From the NCBI GenBank assembly GCA_022750195.1, contig JAKIWE010000002.1, positions 124,001-188,000 of the forward strand: a stretch of 64,000 nt of DNA. Direction: 5' to 3'. The stretch comes from Thermoplasmata archaeon (GTDB lineage Archaea; Thermoplasmatota; Thermoplasmata; Lutacidiplasmatales; UBA184). Positions 52,335 through 60,914 of the stretch are shown here, piece after piece. The notes under the pieces were generated by a model, which saw only the letters and a program-made list of their open reading frames with translations, made no database searches and had not been told where the DNA came from. Position 1 is the first letter of the stretch; every line of letters starts with the position of its first letter. A program made the position numbers and the translations under genes.

Positions 52335-53374
52335 CCGGCGTAGGCCGGTCCGGTCACCACGACCTTCAGCGAGCTTTCCGCATCGCGGGCCAAATCGAAC
52401 GCTGCCCGGAGGTCGGCCACCGGGCGACGGTGCGTCACCACGTCGGCGAGGTCGAGCTTGCCCGAGAGCGCGAGCCGCTGGACCGTCGCCACGTCCTCCT
52501 CGGTCGTCGCGTAGGTGGGGACGACGCGCACGCCGCCGAGGTACAGCTGCTGGAGGTCGACATCGAGCCGCCCGTAGGGCTCCGGCAGGCCGAAAAGATT
52601 GAGCGTTCCGCCGCGACGGGTCGCTCGGTAGGCGAGCTGGATGGCCGCCGAGGCGCCCGTCGCGGCGACGCCGAAATCGACGAGCTTCCCCCCCGTGGCA
52701 CTGCGGATCGCTTCGAGAGCCTTCGGTCCGTCCGCCGGATCGACCACCAGGTCGAAGCCGCGGCGCGCCGCGCGTTCTCGTCGGGCAGCGGAGATCTCCG
52801 CACCGCCGACCCAGGAGGCGCCCATCGCGCGCGCCACGCGCCCGTACAGCACTCCGACCGGACCCAGTCCCGTCAGAAAGACCCGGTCGCCGGGAGCCAA
52901 GCCCACGCGCCGCAACGCCGTCACGGCGCAGCCGGCCGGCTCGAAGAGGGAGCCGCGGTCCCAGTCCACGCCGTCATCGAGAACGAGGACCGCGCCGCGT
53001 TCGACGTTCTCCTTGGGTACCCGGAACTGCTCGGAAAAGCCCCCAGGTTCGATGTTCGTACGAGCGTACTCGGCGCAGAAGGTCGTGTCGCCCCGAGCAC
53101 AGACCTCGCACGCGTAGCACGGAACGTGGTGGTGGACGAACACCCGATCGCCGAGGGCGAACTTCGCGACCCCCTCGCCCACCTCGGTGACCCGCCCGAC
53201 CGGCTCGTGCCCGATCTTGCCGGCGGTCTGGTACCGGCCTCGGAGCTTCTCGAGGTCGGTCCCACAGACTCCGCAGGCGGCGAGCGTCACGACGATCTCG
53301 CCGGGGCCCGCGTGAGGGGCCGGGAGATCGTCGACGGCCAGCTGGCCGGTTCCGGCGAGGCGCCCGACCTTCAT
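52331..53374 (-). CDS. Zinc-dependent medium-chain alcohol/polyol dehydrogenase (347 aa)
   Basis: Catalytic-zinc site CGVCGTDLEKL and GHEPVGRVTEVG; structural-zinc cysteines in HVPCYACEVCARGDTTFC; Rossmann LTGLGPVGVLYGRVARAMGA. It is closest in pattern to sorbitol or L-threonine 3-dehydrogenases. It overlaps the aminotransferase stop-to-start (ATGA) and is therefore co-translated; together they may interconvert an amino alcohol or amino acid and an aldehyde or ketone (inference). Confidence 0.93.
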   Translation of the reverse strand: MKVGRLAGTGQLAVDDLPAPHAGPGEIVVTLAACGVCGTDLEKLRGRYQTAGKIGHEPVGRVTEVGEGVAKFALGDRVFVHHHVPCYACEVCARGDTTFCAEYARTNIEPGGFSEQFRVPKENVERGAVLVLDDGVDWDRGSLFEPAGCAVTALRRVGLAPGDRVFLTGLGPVGVLYGRVARAMGASWVGGAEISAARRERAARRGFDLVVDPADGPKALEAIRSATGGKLVDFGVAATGASAAIQLAYRATRRGGTLNLFGLPEPYGRLDVDLQQLYLGGVRVVPTYATTEEDVATVQRLALSGKLDLADVVTHRRPVADLRAAFDLARDAESSLKVVVTGPAYAG

Positions 53375-54762
53375 CCGCGGCGGCGGGCCGCCGTGATCGC
53401 GGCGTCGAGGATCTCGACGCCTTCGTCGACCTCCGGTCCGCGGATGACGAGCGGCGGGATGTACCGTATCGACGACTTTCCGCACGGTAGCAGGACGAGC
53501 CCCCGGCGGTACGACTCCTCGATCACCCGGTCACGGAGCGCGACGTCGGGGGTCTTGTCCCTGGCCCCTTTGATGAACTCGGTCGCGACCATCAGTCCCA
53601 ACCCGCGGACGTCGCCGATCTCCTCGTGCTTCTGCTGGAGCTCGCGAAGACGCGCGATCAGGTGCTCGCCCTGGACGCGAGAGTTCTCGATCAGCTTCTC
53701 GCGCTCGAGCACATCGAGCGTCGCGAGGGCCCCGGCGACCGCCACGAGGTTTCCGCCGAAGGTGTTGGAATGGGCGCCTTGGTGCGGGTAGTCGAGCTCC
53801 TTGCGGAACACCATCGCGCCGATCGGTAGGCCGCTCCCGAGCGCCTTCGCGGTCGCCACGATGTCGGGCGTGACGCCGTGGTGCTCGATGCCGAACCATT
53901 TGCCGGTGCGGCCGAAGCCGGCCTGGACCTCGTCGTCGATGAACAGGATGCCGTGTTCGTCGAGGATGCTCTTCATCGCGCGGAACCAGCCCTTCGGTGG
54001 AACGACGTAGCCGCCCTCGCCCATCACCGGCTCGGCGATGAACGCCGCGACGTCCTCCGGCGGGATCGACGTCTCGAAGTAGAGCTCTTTCAGGATCTTG
54101 GCGCAGTACAGGTCGCAGCTCGGGAACTCGAGCTGGTAGGGGCACCGGTAGCAGTACGGGGGCGGGATATGGTGACCGCCGCCGGTGAACGGCTGGAACC
54201 GAGCCCGCTGGGTCGGCTTCGAGGCCGTCATCGTAAGCGAGCCCATCGACCGACCGTGGAACGCGCCGAGGAGGCCGATGGTGATCGGTCGCTGGCGGTT
54301 CCACCGGGCGATCTTGAGCGCCGCCTCGACGCTCTCCGTCCCGCTGTTGGTGAAGAAGACCTTCTTCGCGAAGTCGCCGGGGATGAGGCCGGTGAGCCGC
54401 TCGGCGAGCCGGACCTGGTTCTCGTAGTAGTAGTCGGTCCCCGCGAAGTGCATCAGGCGGCCGGCCTGCTCGCGGATCGCGGCGACCACGTCCGGGTGAC
54501 AGTGACCGGTGTTGACCACGCCGACGCCGGAGGTGAAATCGAGAAGCCGGTTGCCGTCGACGTCGTTCACCCAGACGCCCGAGGCGCTTTCGGCGACGAC
54601 GGGCGAGGTCTTCGTGCTCGTCTGAAGGAATCGTGTGTCGGCCGCGACGATCTTCTTCCCTTTCGGTCCGGGGATCGCGGTCTTGAGGACCACGCCGCGC
54701 GGCGTCTTCGTCTCGTCTCCGGGGGAAATCGGGGTCGAGGAACGTGGAGTGCTCTGGCTCAT
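53371..54762 (-). CDS. Class III (GabT-type) PLP aminotransferase (463 aa)
   Basis: Transfers an omega-amino group using pyridoxal phosphate. Signatures: GVWVNDVDGNRLLDFTSGV, FFTNSGTESVEAALKIAR, LGAFHGRSMGS, DEVQAGFGRTGKWF and the Lys-bearing ATAKALGSGLPIGAMV. The Cys-rich insert YCYRCPYQLEFPSCDLYC matches archaeal GABA/amino-acid aminotransferases and racemases. Substrate open: GABA, ornithine or another amine. Starts at ATG 54762; overlaps the Zn-dehydrogenase gene by four bases. Confidence 0.93.
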   Translation of the reverse strand: MSQSTPRSSTPISPGDETKTPRGVVLKTAIPGPKGKKIVAADTRFLQTSTKTSPVVAESASGVWVNDVDGNRLLDFTSGVGVVNTGHCHPDVVAAIREQAGRLMHFAGTDYYYENQVRLAERLTGLIPGDFAKKVFFTNSGTESVEAALKIARWNRQRPITIGLLGAFHGRSMGSLTMTASKPTQRARFQPFTGGGHHIPPPYCYRCPYQLEFPSCDLYCAKILKELYFETSIPPEDVAAFIAEPVMGEGGYVVPPKGWFRAMKSILDEHGILFIDDEVQAGFGRTGKWFGIEHHGVTPDIVATAKALGSGLPIGAMVFRKELDYPHQGAHSNTFGGNLVAVAGALATLDVLEREKLIENSRVQGEHLIARLRELQQKHEEIGDVRGLGLMVATEFIKGARDKTPDVALRDRVIEESYRRGLVLLPCGKSSIRYIPPLVIRGPEVDEGVEILDAAITAARRRG

Positions 54763-54857
54763 GGTCGGCTCGGACCGAGCACCGCCGTGGAGCGGAAAAG
54801 CGTTCGCAAGGCGTCCGCGGGCCCGGCGGATTCCGGAACGGCCAGTGGAGCCGTGGG

Positions 54858-54866
54858 GTTTATTGG
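54858..54866 (+). promoter_or_regulatory. TATA box of the 88-aa gene
   Basis: GTTTATTGG is centred 29 bp before ATG 54891 and gives a leaderless start. It supports the reality of this short gene. Confidence 0.55.
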
Positions 54867-54890
54867 GCGTGCAGATTGGAAAGCCCCCTC

Positions 54891-55157
54891 ATGGGCGACG
54901 AGGGGTGGGACCCGCCGTCCACCGCTCGTTCGCCTCCCCAACTGCCGCTCGACAAGGTCGTCCCGGCGCGCGCGGTCCTCACGGAGCTCGCTCGGGGGTT
55001 TCTCCTCGTGAACGACACCGACCGGCGTCAGGCGGCTCGGTTCGCGGCGACGTTCCTCAAAGAGCGGATCGCCGAGGGGGAATCGACCAAGGCGTCCCCG
55101 CCCCGGCGTGGGCCGACGCGGACCCACGGCGGGCCGGACGCTCCGGCGTTGCGTTAG
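54891..55157 (+). CDS. Small soluble protein of unknown function (88 aa)
   Basis: A central helix pair (VVPARAVLTELARGFLLVND and RQAARFAATFLKERIAEG) is flanked by polar, Pro-rich ends. No family recognised. A clear TATA box and leaderless ATG, with a convergent neighbour overlapping by four bases, make it credible. Confidence 0.6.
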   Translation: MGDEGWDPPSTARSPPQLPLDKVVPARAVLTELARGFLLVNDTDRRQAARFAATFLKERIAEGESTKASPPRRGPTRTHGGPDAPALR

Positions 55158-56128
55158 CTCGCCGGCGCGTTCCGGATCTGCAGGTACACTGCAAGGTCGT
55201 TCGGGAAGCTGCGTTGCGTCAGCGTCAGCCGTACCCCCGAATCGTCGCCGAAGTACGAGCCGGGACAGACGAGGACGCCCAGCCCGGCCGCTCGGTGGGC
55301 CAGCGCATCCCCCGCTCCGGGGGCTCCTCGTCGGTCGAACCAGAGCGGGGCCGCGATCGCTCGGGCCTCCGGCACGGCGCGCCCCAGGGCGCGCCGATTT
55401 CGACGGAAGATCCCCCGGGCCTCCGCGAGGATCTGGGTCCGATGTCGAAGCAGCGACATCGCGCTCCGGATCGAGTGGTCCGGGACCTCGTCCGTGAGGA
55501 GCCCGTGAAATCGAGCGAATTCGGCGGCCGACTCCTCGGGGGCGACGACCCATCCGACGCGGATGTCGTCCCCACCGTACGCCTTCGTGAACGTCCCGGT
55601 GCACCAGAGCCCGGGTCGGCCCACGCTCCCCCACGAAGGCGAGGGCGTGAACTCTCGGAACGTCTCGTCGATCAGGGTCGCCCGTCGCGTGGCGAACGCC
55701 TCGTCGAGGAACGAGCGGTCGACGCGAAGGCCGGTGGGATTGTTCGGGTCGGAGAGGGCGGTAAAGTCGGGTCGCAGTTCGGGGTCGGTGCGAAAGCCCG
55801 CCACGCGGGTAGCGTCGAGCATCGGCGGGTACTCCGGGATCGAGAACCCGGCATTCGGGACGCGGCCGAGGCTGCGGCTCAGGTCGCGGGCCAGGAAGAG
55901 CAAGGCGAGCGAGTTCGCTTCCGTGGCGCCGTGCGTCAGGGAGATACGCCGGCGATCGACCCCGAGCAGCGAAGCCAAACGGCGGACCAACTCACCCGGT
56001 TCGGCGTCCGGCACACGGCGCAGCGCGGTGACGGTTCGCCGTAGCTGACCGTACATTCCGCTGCGACCCAGGTTGTGCGGCAGGCTCGAACGGTCCTCGA
56101 TCCAACGCGCGAGCGGGAACGGCAACAC
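55154..56128 (-). CDS. Class I/II PLP aminotransferase (about 324 aa)
   Basis: Fold-type I signatures: LTHGATEANSLALLFLARDL, LSDPNNPTG (substrate-binding Asn), TLIDETFREF and the PLP lysine in GTFTKAYGGDDIRVGW. It looks like the histidinol-phosphate/aspartate aminotransferase branch. GTG 56128 puts the start just before FPLARWIEDRSSLPHNLG, the usual first helix; TTG 56242 would add an Arg-rich leader of 38 residues that lacks protein character. The substrate is unknown. Confidence 0.88.
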   Translation of the reverse strand: MLPFPLARWIEDRSSLPHNLGRSGMYGQLRRTVTALRRVPDAEPGELVRRLASLLGVDRRRISLTHGATEANSLALLFLARDLSRSLGRVPNAGFSIPEYPPMLDATRVAGFRTDPELRPDFTALSDPNNPTGLRVDRSFLDEAFATRRATLIDETFREFTPSPSWGSVGRPGLWCTGTFTKAYGGDDIRVGWVVAPEESAAEFARFHGLLTDEVPDHSIRSAMSLLRHRTQILAEARGIFRRNRRALGRAVPEARAIAAPLWFDRRGAPGAGDALAHRAAGLGVLVCPGSYFGDDSGVRLTLTQRSFPNDLAVYLQIRNAPAS

Positions 56129-56244
56129 CGGGTCGCGGGCACGGCCCGAGACGGCGCGAGGTCGTGATGCGGTGGTACGGACCGGTCGGCGGGATCTCGG
56201 CAAGGGACTCCTGCCAGAGTAGCGAGGTCGCGCCCCCAACAAAG

Positions 56245-56252
56245 AACTATGC
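56245..56252 (+). promoter_or_regulatory. TATA box of the DinB gene
   Basis: AACTATGC is centred about 28 bp before ATG 56276, which decides the start over the in-frame ATG at 56249. Confidence 0.4.
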
Positions 56253-56275
56253 GAGGGTGGCCGTTCGCCGTCCCG

Positions 56276-56809
56276 ATGGTGACCCCGGACGATGTCCGCA
56301 GGCTGTTCGCCTACAATCGGGAAGTCTTCGTGCGCTACCTAACGGCGGTCAGCCGTCTCTCGCCGCGCGCAGCTGCCGTGGACCGGGGCATCGGACACCT
56401 TTCGTTCCAGAACACGCTCGTTCACATTCTCCATGTCCACGAGGCGTGGCTGGTGTACATCTTCCAGGCCCGGCTCCACGAGCGCTCCGAGCGCGAGTGG
56501 GCCTACGACCGGTACCCGACGATGGCGGTGGTCCGGGCCTACTCGAAGAAGGTCTGGGCGGAGATCGACGAGTTCCTCGCCGGGTTAAGGCCCGCCGACC
56601 TTAAGCGGCCGATGAAGGCCCCGTGGATGCCGGGCCGGTACACGTTGGCCGATGTCTGCTTTCAGACGTCGTTCGAGCAGGCGCACCATCTGGGGGAGAT
56701 CATCGGCGCCTACTGGCGCATGAATCGTGAGCCGCCCGAGATGACTTGGATCGACCTTCATCGTGACCTCGGTCGACGACGCCCCTTGCCTCGAGCCCGT
56801 CGCCGTTGA
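56276..56809 (+). CDS. DinB-family four-helix protein (177 aa)
   Basis: A metal-binding helical bundle of the DinB/YfiT group: LSFQNTLVHILHVHEAWLVY (His ligands in helix 2) and FEQAHHLGEIIGAYW (His pair). Family members are thiol-dependent transferases or of unknown job. The basic tail RRRPLPRARRR is unusual. The gene runs convergent to the zinc-ribbon protein gene; a 52-bp gap separates them. Confidence 0.85.
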   Translation: MVTPDDVRRLFAYNREVFVRYLTAVSRLSPRAAAVDRGIGHLSFQNTLVHILHVHEAWLVYIFQARLHERSEREWAYDRYPTMAVVRAYSKKVWAEIDEFLAGLRPADLKRPMKAPWMPGRYTLADVCFQTSFEQAHHLGEIIGAYWRMNREPPEMTWIDLHRDLGRRRPLPRARRR

Positions 56810-56861
56810 CGCATCGCGAGGAGCCGCGGCGCTGGACCAGCGCCTACGGACTCGATCCGGT

Positions 56862-58148
56862 TCAGGGGGCCGTCCCGTGGAGCTCGGAATCGACCCGCGC
56901 GGCGAGCGCCGGATCCTTCGACAGCATTCGCGCGAGCGCGAAGTTCGAACCGTCCGGGTGCCACTGCGCCACCGCGAAGCAACCGAGCAGGGCTGTCGCC
57001 GCGCTCGGCCCCGGCGCGATCGTGACCACCCAATCCCTGTCGTCGTTCGGTCGCGTGCGATGGGCGTCGCCGACCGTCGTGCCGCCCGCATCGACCAGCC
57101 GGAAAGCGCCCTCCTGGTATCCGGGGGCGACCGCGAGGATCGGCGAGGTCGAACTGGAGCGATCGAAACCTCGCAATCCCTGGAAGGCTTCGAGGAGCTT
57201 GGGAACCGTCCGCGGGAAGGTGGCAAATCCTCCCTCCATCCGGACGATCAACGACCCATCCGCGTCGTAGAACCCGAGCCGGGCCAGCCCACGTTCGGCC
57301 CGGTCGTCCACCCTCATCTCGAGGACGAGGCGACCTAGGGCCACCCCCCCCGGGTCGCGGAGCTGCCAAAACTCCCGGACGAGCGTCGGATCGTTCACGG
57401 TGAACTGGAAGACCCGGTTCATCACTCGGTCGACCTGGACGATCGCCACGAGGCTCCCCCGGGAATCCTGGATCTTCCAGCGACTTCCCGCTTCCCCCCG
57501 GAGCTTCATCTCGCGTCGAAAGCGAAGAGGAGGATTCGGGACGGCGGCGAGTACGCTCGCCCACCGCCCTGGCGCAGCGGCCGGCTGCCCGGGATTCGCG
57601 GAGAGGGCGAGGGGGAGGTCGGGGGCCACGTCGTCCAACGTGAGCGATACGGAGGGGAGGGGACTCGTAGGGCCCACCAACGACTGCTGGATCACTCGGC
57701 GCTCGGTCGTCTGACGATAGAAAAGCAGGACCTGAACCCGGAGCATCCGGGAGACCCGGCCCTGGTACACCGCGAAGAGCGCGAAGCCGGCGACCGCGAG
57801 CGAGATCGAGGCGAGGACGACGTAGAACCCCGTGGTCAATCCTAGCGCGACGGTTCGCAATACTCCCGTGGCCGCGAAGCCCGCGAGAAGGAGGCCCAGC
57901 CCGAGGTACTGCCGTCGCTGAAAAGTGTCTCGGAGTGCGTAGCTCCGGGCCGAGATCCGCAGGGCGTCGGCCACCGTCAGCGGAACGGCGCTCGGAAGAG
58001 GCTCCGTGCACGTTCGGCATCGGCGCAGGCCCGGCGGGTTCGATGCGCCGCAGGAAAAACACGGATTCCCGGCGCGGTCCAGGCGCGCCGCGAAGGTCTC
58101 GCCCGGTGGGCCTACGAATCTCAGCGGAGGAGGCGTGCGGGCGGCCAC
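56862..58148 (-). CDS. Zinc-ribbon, membrane and LURP-one/scramblase-like protein (428 aa)
   Basis: Zinc ribbon CFSCGASNPPGLRRCRTC (29-46); two helices (YLGLGLLLAGFAATGVLRTVAL, about 80-101, and VVLASISLAVAGFALFAVY, about 110-128); then from about 215 a strand-rich part with RWKIQDSRGSLVAIV, LGRLVLEMRVDDR and LGFYDADGSLIVRM, like the Tubby/LURP-one/scramblase barrel found with zinc ribbons in prokaryotic membrane proteins. Cytoplasmic lipid or membrane sensing is a guess. GTG start. Confidence 0.75.
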   Translation of the reverse strand: MAARTPPPLRFVGPPGETFAARLDRAGNPCFSCGASNPPGLRRCRTCTEPLPSAVPLTVADALRISARSYALRDTFQRRQYLGLGLLLAGFAATGVLRTVALGLTTGFYVVLASISLAVAGFALFAVYQGRVSRMLRVQVLLFYRQTTERRVIQQSLVGPTSPLPSVSLTLDDVAPDLPLALSANPGQPAAAPGRWASVLAAVPNPPLRFRREMKLRGEAGSRWKIQDSRGSLVAIVQVDRVMNRVFQFTVNDPTLVREFWQLRDPGGVALGRLVLEMRVDDRAERGLARLGFYDADGSLIVRMEGGFATFPRTVPKLLEAFQGLRGFDRSSSTSPILAVAPGYQEGAFRLVDAGGTTVGDAHRTRPNDDRDWVVTIAPGPSAATALLGCFAVAQWHPDGSNFALARMLSKDPALAARVDSELHGTAP

Positions 58149-58234
58149 TCCCCGGCGGAGGCGAGAGGGGACATCAATGCTGTCCCCGGCCGTCGGCTCG
58201 GAGTCGGACGAGGTGGGTCGGCAGGAAACGGTGG

Positions 58235-58264
58235 GCGAGGCGGGGCGTAGGCGCCCCGCCTCGC
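58235..58264 (-). terminator. Perfect 13-bp hairpin after the secreted-protein gene
   Basis: Arms GCGAGGCGGGGCG (58235-58247) and CGCCCCGCCTCGC (58252-58264), loop of four. It lies 12 bases past the stop of the gene at 58276 and 87 bases before the next minus-strand start. The strongest stem noticed in the window. Confidence 0.6.
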
Positions 58265-58275
58265 TGGGAGCGCCC

Positions 58276-59190
58276 TCAGTGGATCACGATCGAGTGGAAG
58301 AACACTCCGTTAGGGCCGGTCTCGAAGTCGAGGTGGGCCATCGCCGTCGCCGACGGCCAGCCGTACGCTTGAGCGTAGGTGTCCGTGGTCCCGTACCAGA
58401 CCAGTTCGTAGCTGTCCGAGGCGTTCAGCGAAGCGTTGAACCAGAACACCGCAGGGATCTTGCCTGTGGTGGGGACCGAGTAGCTGTTCAGGAGCGAGTA
58501 GGTCGACGAGTTGTAGCTGAAGCAGATGCCGCCGTACGAGGGGTTGTAGCAGCCGTAGTAGATGCTCACCGAGTTCTCAGCGGTAAGGGCGAACGGCGGC
58601 AGGTTCTGCGGGCTCGCGAAGGCGCTCCCGTTGGTCGTGTCCATGAGGTAAAACGGCCCATCGAAGCCGGTGGCCGCGTAGGCGGCGCAGGAGCCGCTCG
58701 TGAACGTACCGTAGCTCGTCGTGCTGGTCGTGGTGGGGCACTTGCCTGAGTAGGAGATGTCTACTGAGGTGTTGAACGAGTACGCCGCGTTGACCTTGAT
58801 CGAGTGGGCGCCGGTGGTCCCGATGGCGATGGGCCAGGTGATCGTCAGGTAGTTGTAGATCGAACCGTACCCTGATCCCGCCGCGCAGCTCGTCTTCGCC
58901 CACGCCCACTCGCGGGCCTTCGCGACCCCGGTCGAGTCGCTGAACTGGGGGTCGGTCGGCGTTTTCGCCTTCGCGCAACCGGAGCTGTACACGAAGTTGC
59001 CGGTGCTCACGCTCGCGTGGAACGGCGGCAGAAGCTTGACCGGGCCATGGACAATGCCGCCGGCGGCCACGGGGGCCACCAGCATCAACATCGCGAGCCC
59101 GATCACTCCGCCGGCCGAGCCGATCGCGGGAAACCGCAGGGTGCGCCGAAGGTCGGCTTTCAGACGATGCCCACTCTTCCGTGTCGTCAT
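58276..59190 (-). CDS. Secreted Tyr/Ser-rich protein (304 aa)
   Basis: A twin-basic head and signal helix (FPAIGSAGGVIGLAMLMLVAPVAAGG), then a beta-rich ectodomain of repeated Ser/Thr/Tyr strands with Cys (GCAKAK, KTSCAAG, GKCPTTT, GSCAAY, YGCYNPSYGGICF) that suggest disulfides. It is not recognised. A GGAGGG Shine-Dalgarno precedes the ATG at 59190. A strong hairpin follows the gene. Confidence 0.75.
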   Translation of the reverse strand: MTTRKSGHRLKADLRRTLRFPAIGSAGGVIGLAMLMLVAPVAAGGIVHGPVKLLPPFHASVSTGNFVYSSGCAKAKTPTDPQFSDSTGVAKAREWAWAKTSCAAGSGYGSIYNYLTITWPIAIGTTGAHSIKVNAAYSFNTSVDISYSGKCPTTTSTTSYGTFTSGSCAAYAATGFDGPFYLMDTTNGSAFASPQNLPPFALTAENSVSIYYGCYNPSYGGICFSYNSSTYSLLNSYSVPTTGKIPAVFWFNASLNASDSYELVWYGTTDTYAQAYGWPSATAMAHLDFETGPNGVFFHSIVIH

Positions 59191-59384
59191 GGTTCCTTCC
59201 CTCCGCCTCCCCATGGAGCGTTGCCCTCTGGCTGGCCCCCTGCGAGGTGGAACGTGAACGATCGGGTCGCCGGTCCGACCGATCCGGGACGGAGTCTGAC
59301 CGACGTCACCGTGTCGAGGACCGGCTTCTCCTATCTACAGCTATGCCGCCCGCACGCCCGGACCGCCCAGCGGCCCCTCCCCGC

Positions 59385-60080
59385 TCAGCGCAGATCGTCT
59401 GCGGCCAACTGGGGCCGCCGGGCCTTCGCCGGCGCATGCGCCATCCTCCACGTCAGGACGGCCAGGAGAGCGCCGACAGGGGCCGACAGCAGGTAGAGCC
59501 ACAGGTCCGTGAACAGCCCCGTGAGAACAGCCGGGCCCAGCGTTCGAGCCGGGTTCAGCGAGCTTCGGGTCCAGGGCCCGATCACGTACGTGGAGGCCGC
59601 CACGACCGCTCCCGGGAGAACGAGACGCCAGCGGCCTCGGCCCGCTCCCTCGTCGACGAGGAGGAGCACCACCAGCACGAGGAGAAAGGTGAACGCCACC
59701 TCTCCGAGGAAATCCCAGGCGAGGTTCCCGGAGGGGGTCGTTGCGCCGAGTCGGTCGCCGTTCCCGAGAACCAGCTTGACGGTCGCGCTGGCGGCCAACG
59801 CCCCCGCCAGCTGGGCCACGACGTTCGCGGCCGCACCGCTGGCGGGGAGCTGGCGGCGAACGGCTAGGGCGAGGGTGACCACCGGATTGAGATGCGCCCC
59901 AGAGATCGAGGCGAACAGCAAGATGGGGATCGTGACTGCCGCGAACCAAGCGATCGGGAGCAACCACGTCCGCAGTTCGGACTGACCGCTCGTCAGGACC
60001 ATCGCTCCCGTCCCGATGCCGACCAGGAGCGCGGTCCCGGCCGCCTCGGCGAGGAGCCGCCGGCTCAGCGGGGAGCTCAC
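59385..60080 (-). CDS. MIP-family channel (aquaporin/aquaglyceroporin, AqpS-like role)
   Basis: Six helices and both channel boxes: SGAHLNPVVT (NPV, 65-67) and SSLNPARTLGP (NPA, 176-178), the first with Val instead of Ala. In the bacterial arrangement known from Sinorhizobium meliloti an aquaglyceroporin (AqpS) next to arsC lets arsenite leave the cell. Here the GTG start overlaps the ArsC-like stop by four bases, so the same job is likely. Confidence 0.88.
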   Translation of the reverse strand: MSSPLSRRLLAEAAGTALLVGIGTGAMVLTSGQSELRTWLLPIAWFAAVTIPILLFASISGAHLNPVVTLALAVRRQLPASGAAANVVAQLAGALAASATVKLVLGNGDRLGATTPSGNLAWDFLGEVAFTFLLVLVVLLLVDEGAGRGRWRLVLPGAVVAASTYVIGPWTRSSLNPARTLGPAVLTGLFTDLWLYLLSAPVGALLAVLTWRMAHAPAKARRPQLAADDLR

Positions 60081-60541
60081 GGAGGGGTCGGGGAAGACCG
60101 CGCGGCCGACCGCCGCCGCTCGAGCTCGATCTCGGCGCGAAGTCCCTCGACCCGTTGCCGCAACTGGTCGCGGACCCTGCGGAACCCGGCGTCGTCGAGC
60201 TTCGCGGGGTCCGGAAGTCCCCAGTCCCTGAGTTCGAGCTTCTTCAGCCGAGCGGGGCAGCTGGCGTCATCGAGACAACCCATCGTCACCCGGAGGCTGG
60301 CCCGGTCCATCTGCTCGTTCGTCACCAGCTGCGGGGCATGGTCCGGCAGCGTCAGCCCGATCTCCGCCAGCATCGGACCGGTGCGCTCGTTGGGGGCCGG
60401 CGCAGGCCGAACCCCTCCGGAGATCGCCCGCCATCCGTCCGGCGGCGCAGCGTTGAACATCGCTTCGGCCATCAGCGACCGACCCGCGTTCCCGATGCAG
60501 ATGAACAGGACGGTGCGCGGTGGGTCAGGAGGCGGCGCCAC
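60077..60541 (-). CDS. arsC: Arsenate reductase ArsC, low-molecular-weight phosphatase type (154 aa)
   Basis: The P-loop CIGNAGR (Cys15 to Arg21) is the Cx5R motif of this fold. VTMGC (Cys89) and SCP (Cys95) supply the extra cysteines of the ArsC relay, and LPDPAKL contains the Asp-Pro motif of the family. It reduces arsenate to arsenite, which the aquaporin encoded next could release. GTG start; nine bases after the AbrB-like gene stop. Confidence 0.88.
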   Translation of the reverse strand: MAPPPDPPRTVLFICIGNAGRSLMAEAMFNAAPPDGWRAISGGVRPAPAPNERTGPMLAEIGLTLPDHAPQLVTNEQMDRASLRVTMGCLDDASCPARLKKLELRDWGLPDPAKLDDAGFRRVRDQLRQRVEGLRAEIELERRRSAARSSPTPP

Positions 60542-60550
60542 GGGACCCGC

Positions 60551-60889
60551 TCACGCCCGAAGGATCTCGGAGAGCATCGGCCCGTAGGCGGTGCGGATCG
60601 CCTCGGCGAGCGAGTCGACCTTCAGCAGGGAGAGGCAACAGACCTGGTCGTCTTTCTTCCAGGCGACCACGGCGAGTTTGTCGTTCGCCTTGATGCCGGC
60701 CTTCTCCCGGAGCTCCTTCGGGAGGACCATCTGGCCGCGCGCGTCGACCCCGACCACCGCCTCCACCTGGCAGCAGCCCGATGCCGGGAAGCCGCAGCAG
60801 GAGCTCTCGGCGCCGCAGCAGTCGTCGCCGCAACAGTCGGAGCTAGTCGGCACGCGCTTCTTCGCTGAGGTCCGCTTCGTGTTCGCCAT
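60551..60889 (-). CDS. Cysteine-rich AbrB/SpoVT-domain protein (112 aa)
   Basis: Five Cys-Cys pairs (19-20, 24-25, 31-32, 39-40 and 84-85) surround an AbrB-type swapped-hairpin domain (VEAVVGVDARGQMVLPKELR, about 42-61, up to about 90). It resembles the HgcAB-associated/CC-rich regulators found next to metal and metalloid genes. The cysteines could sense arsenite or a metal; the domain would bind the palindrome upstream. First gene of the operon with arsC and the aquaporin. ATG 60889 fits a leaderless TATA box. Confidence 0.85.
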   Translation of the reverse strand: MANTKRTSAKKRVPTSSDCCGDDCCGAESSCCGFPASGCCQVEAVVGVDARGQMVLPKELREKAGIKANDKLAVVAWKKDDQVCCLSLLKVDSLAEAIRTAYGPMLSEILRA

Positions 60890-60914
60890 GGGTATCGTCC
60901 CTTCCACGTCTGCT

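Noticed and set aside
51008..53791. 927-aa plus-strand ORF over the methyltransferase, nucleotidyltransferase and dehydrogenase genes
   Set aside because: It runs through three well-recognised genes in other frames; a chance open frame.
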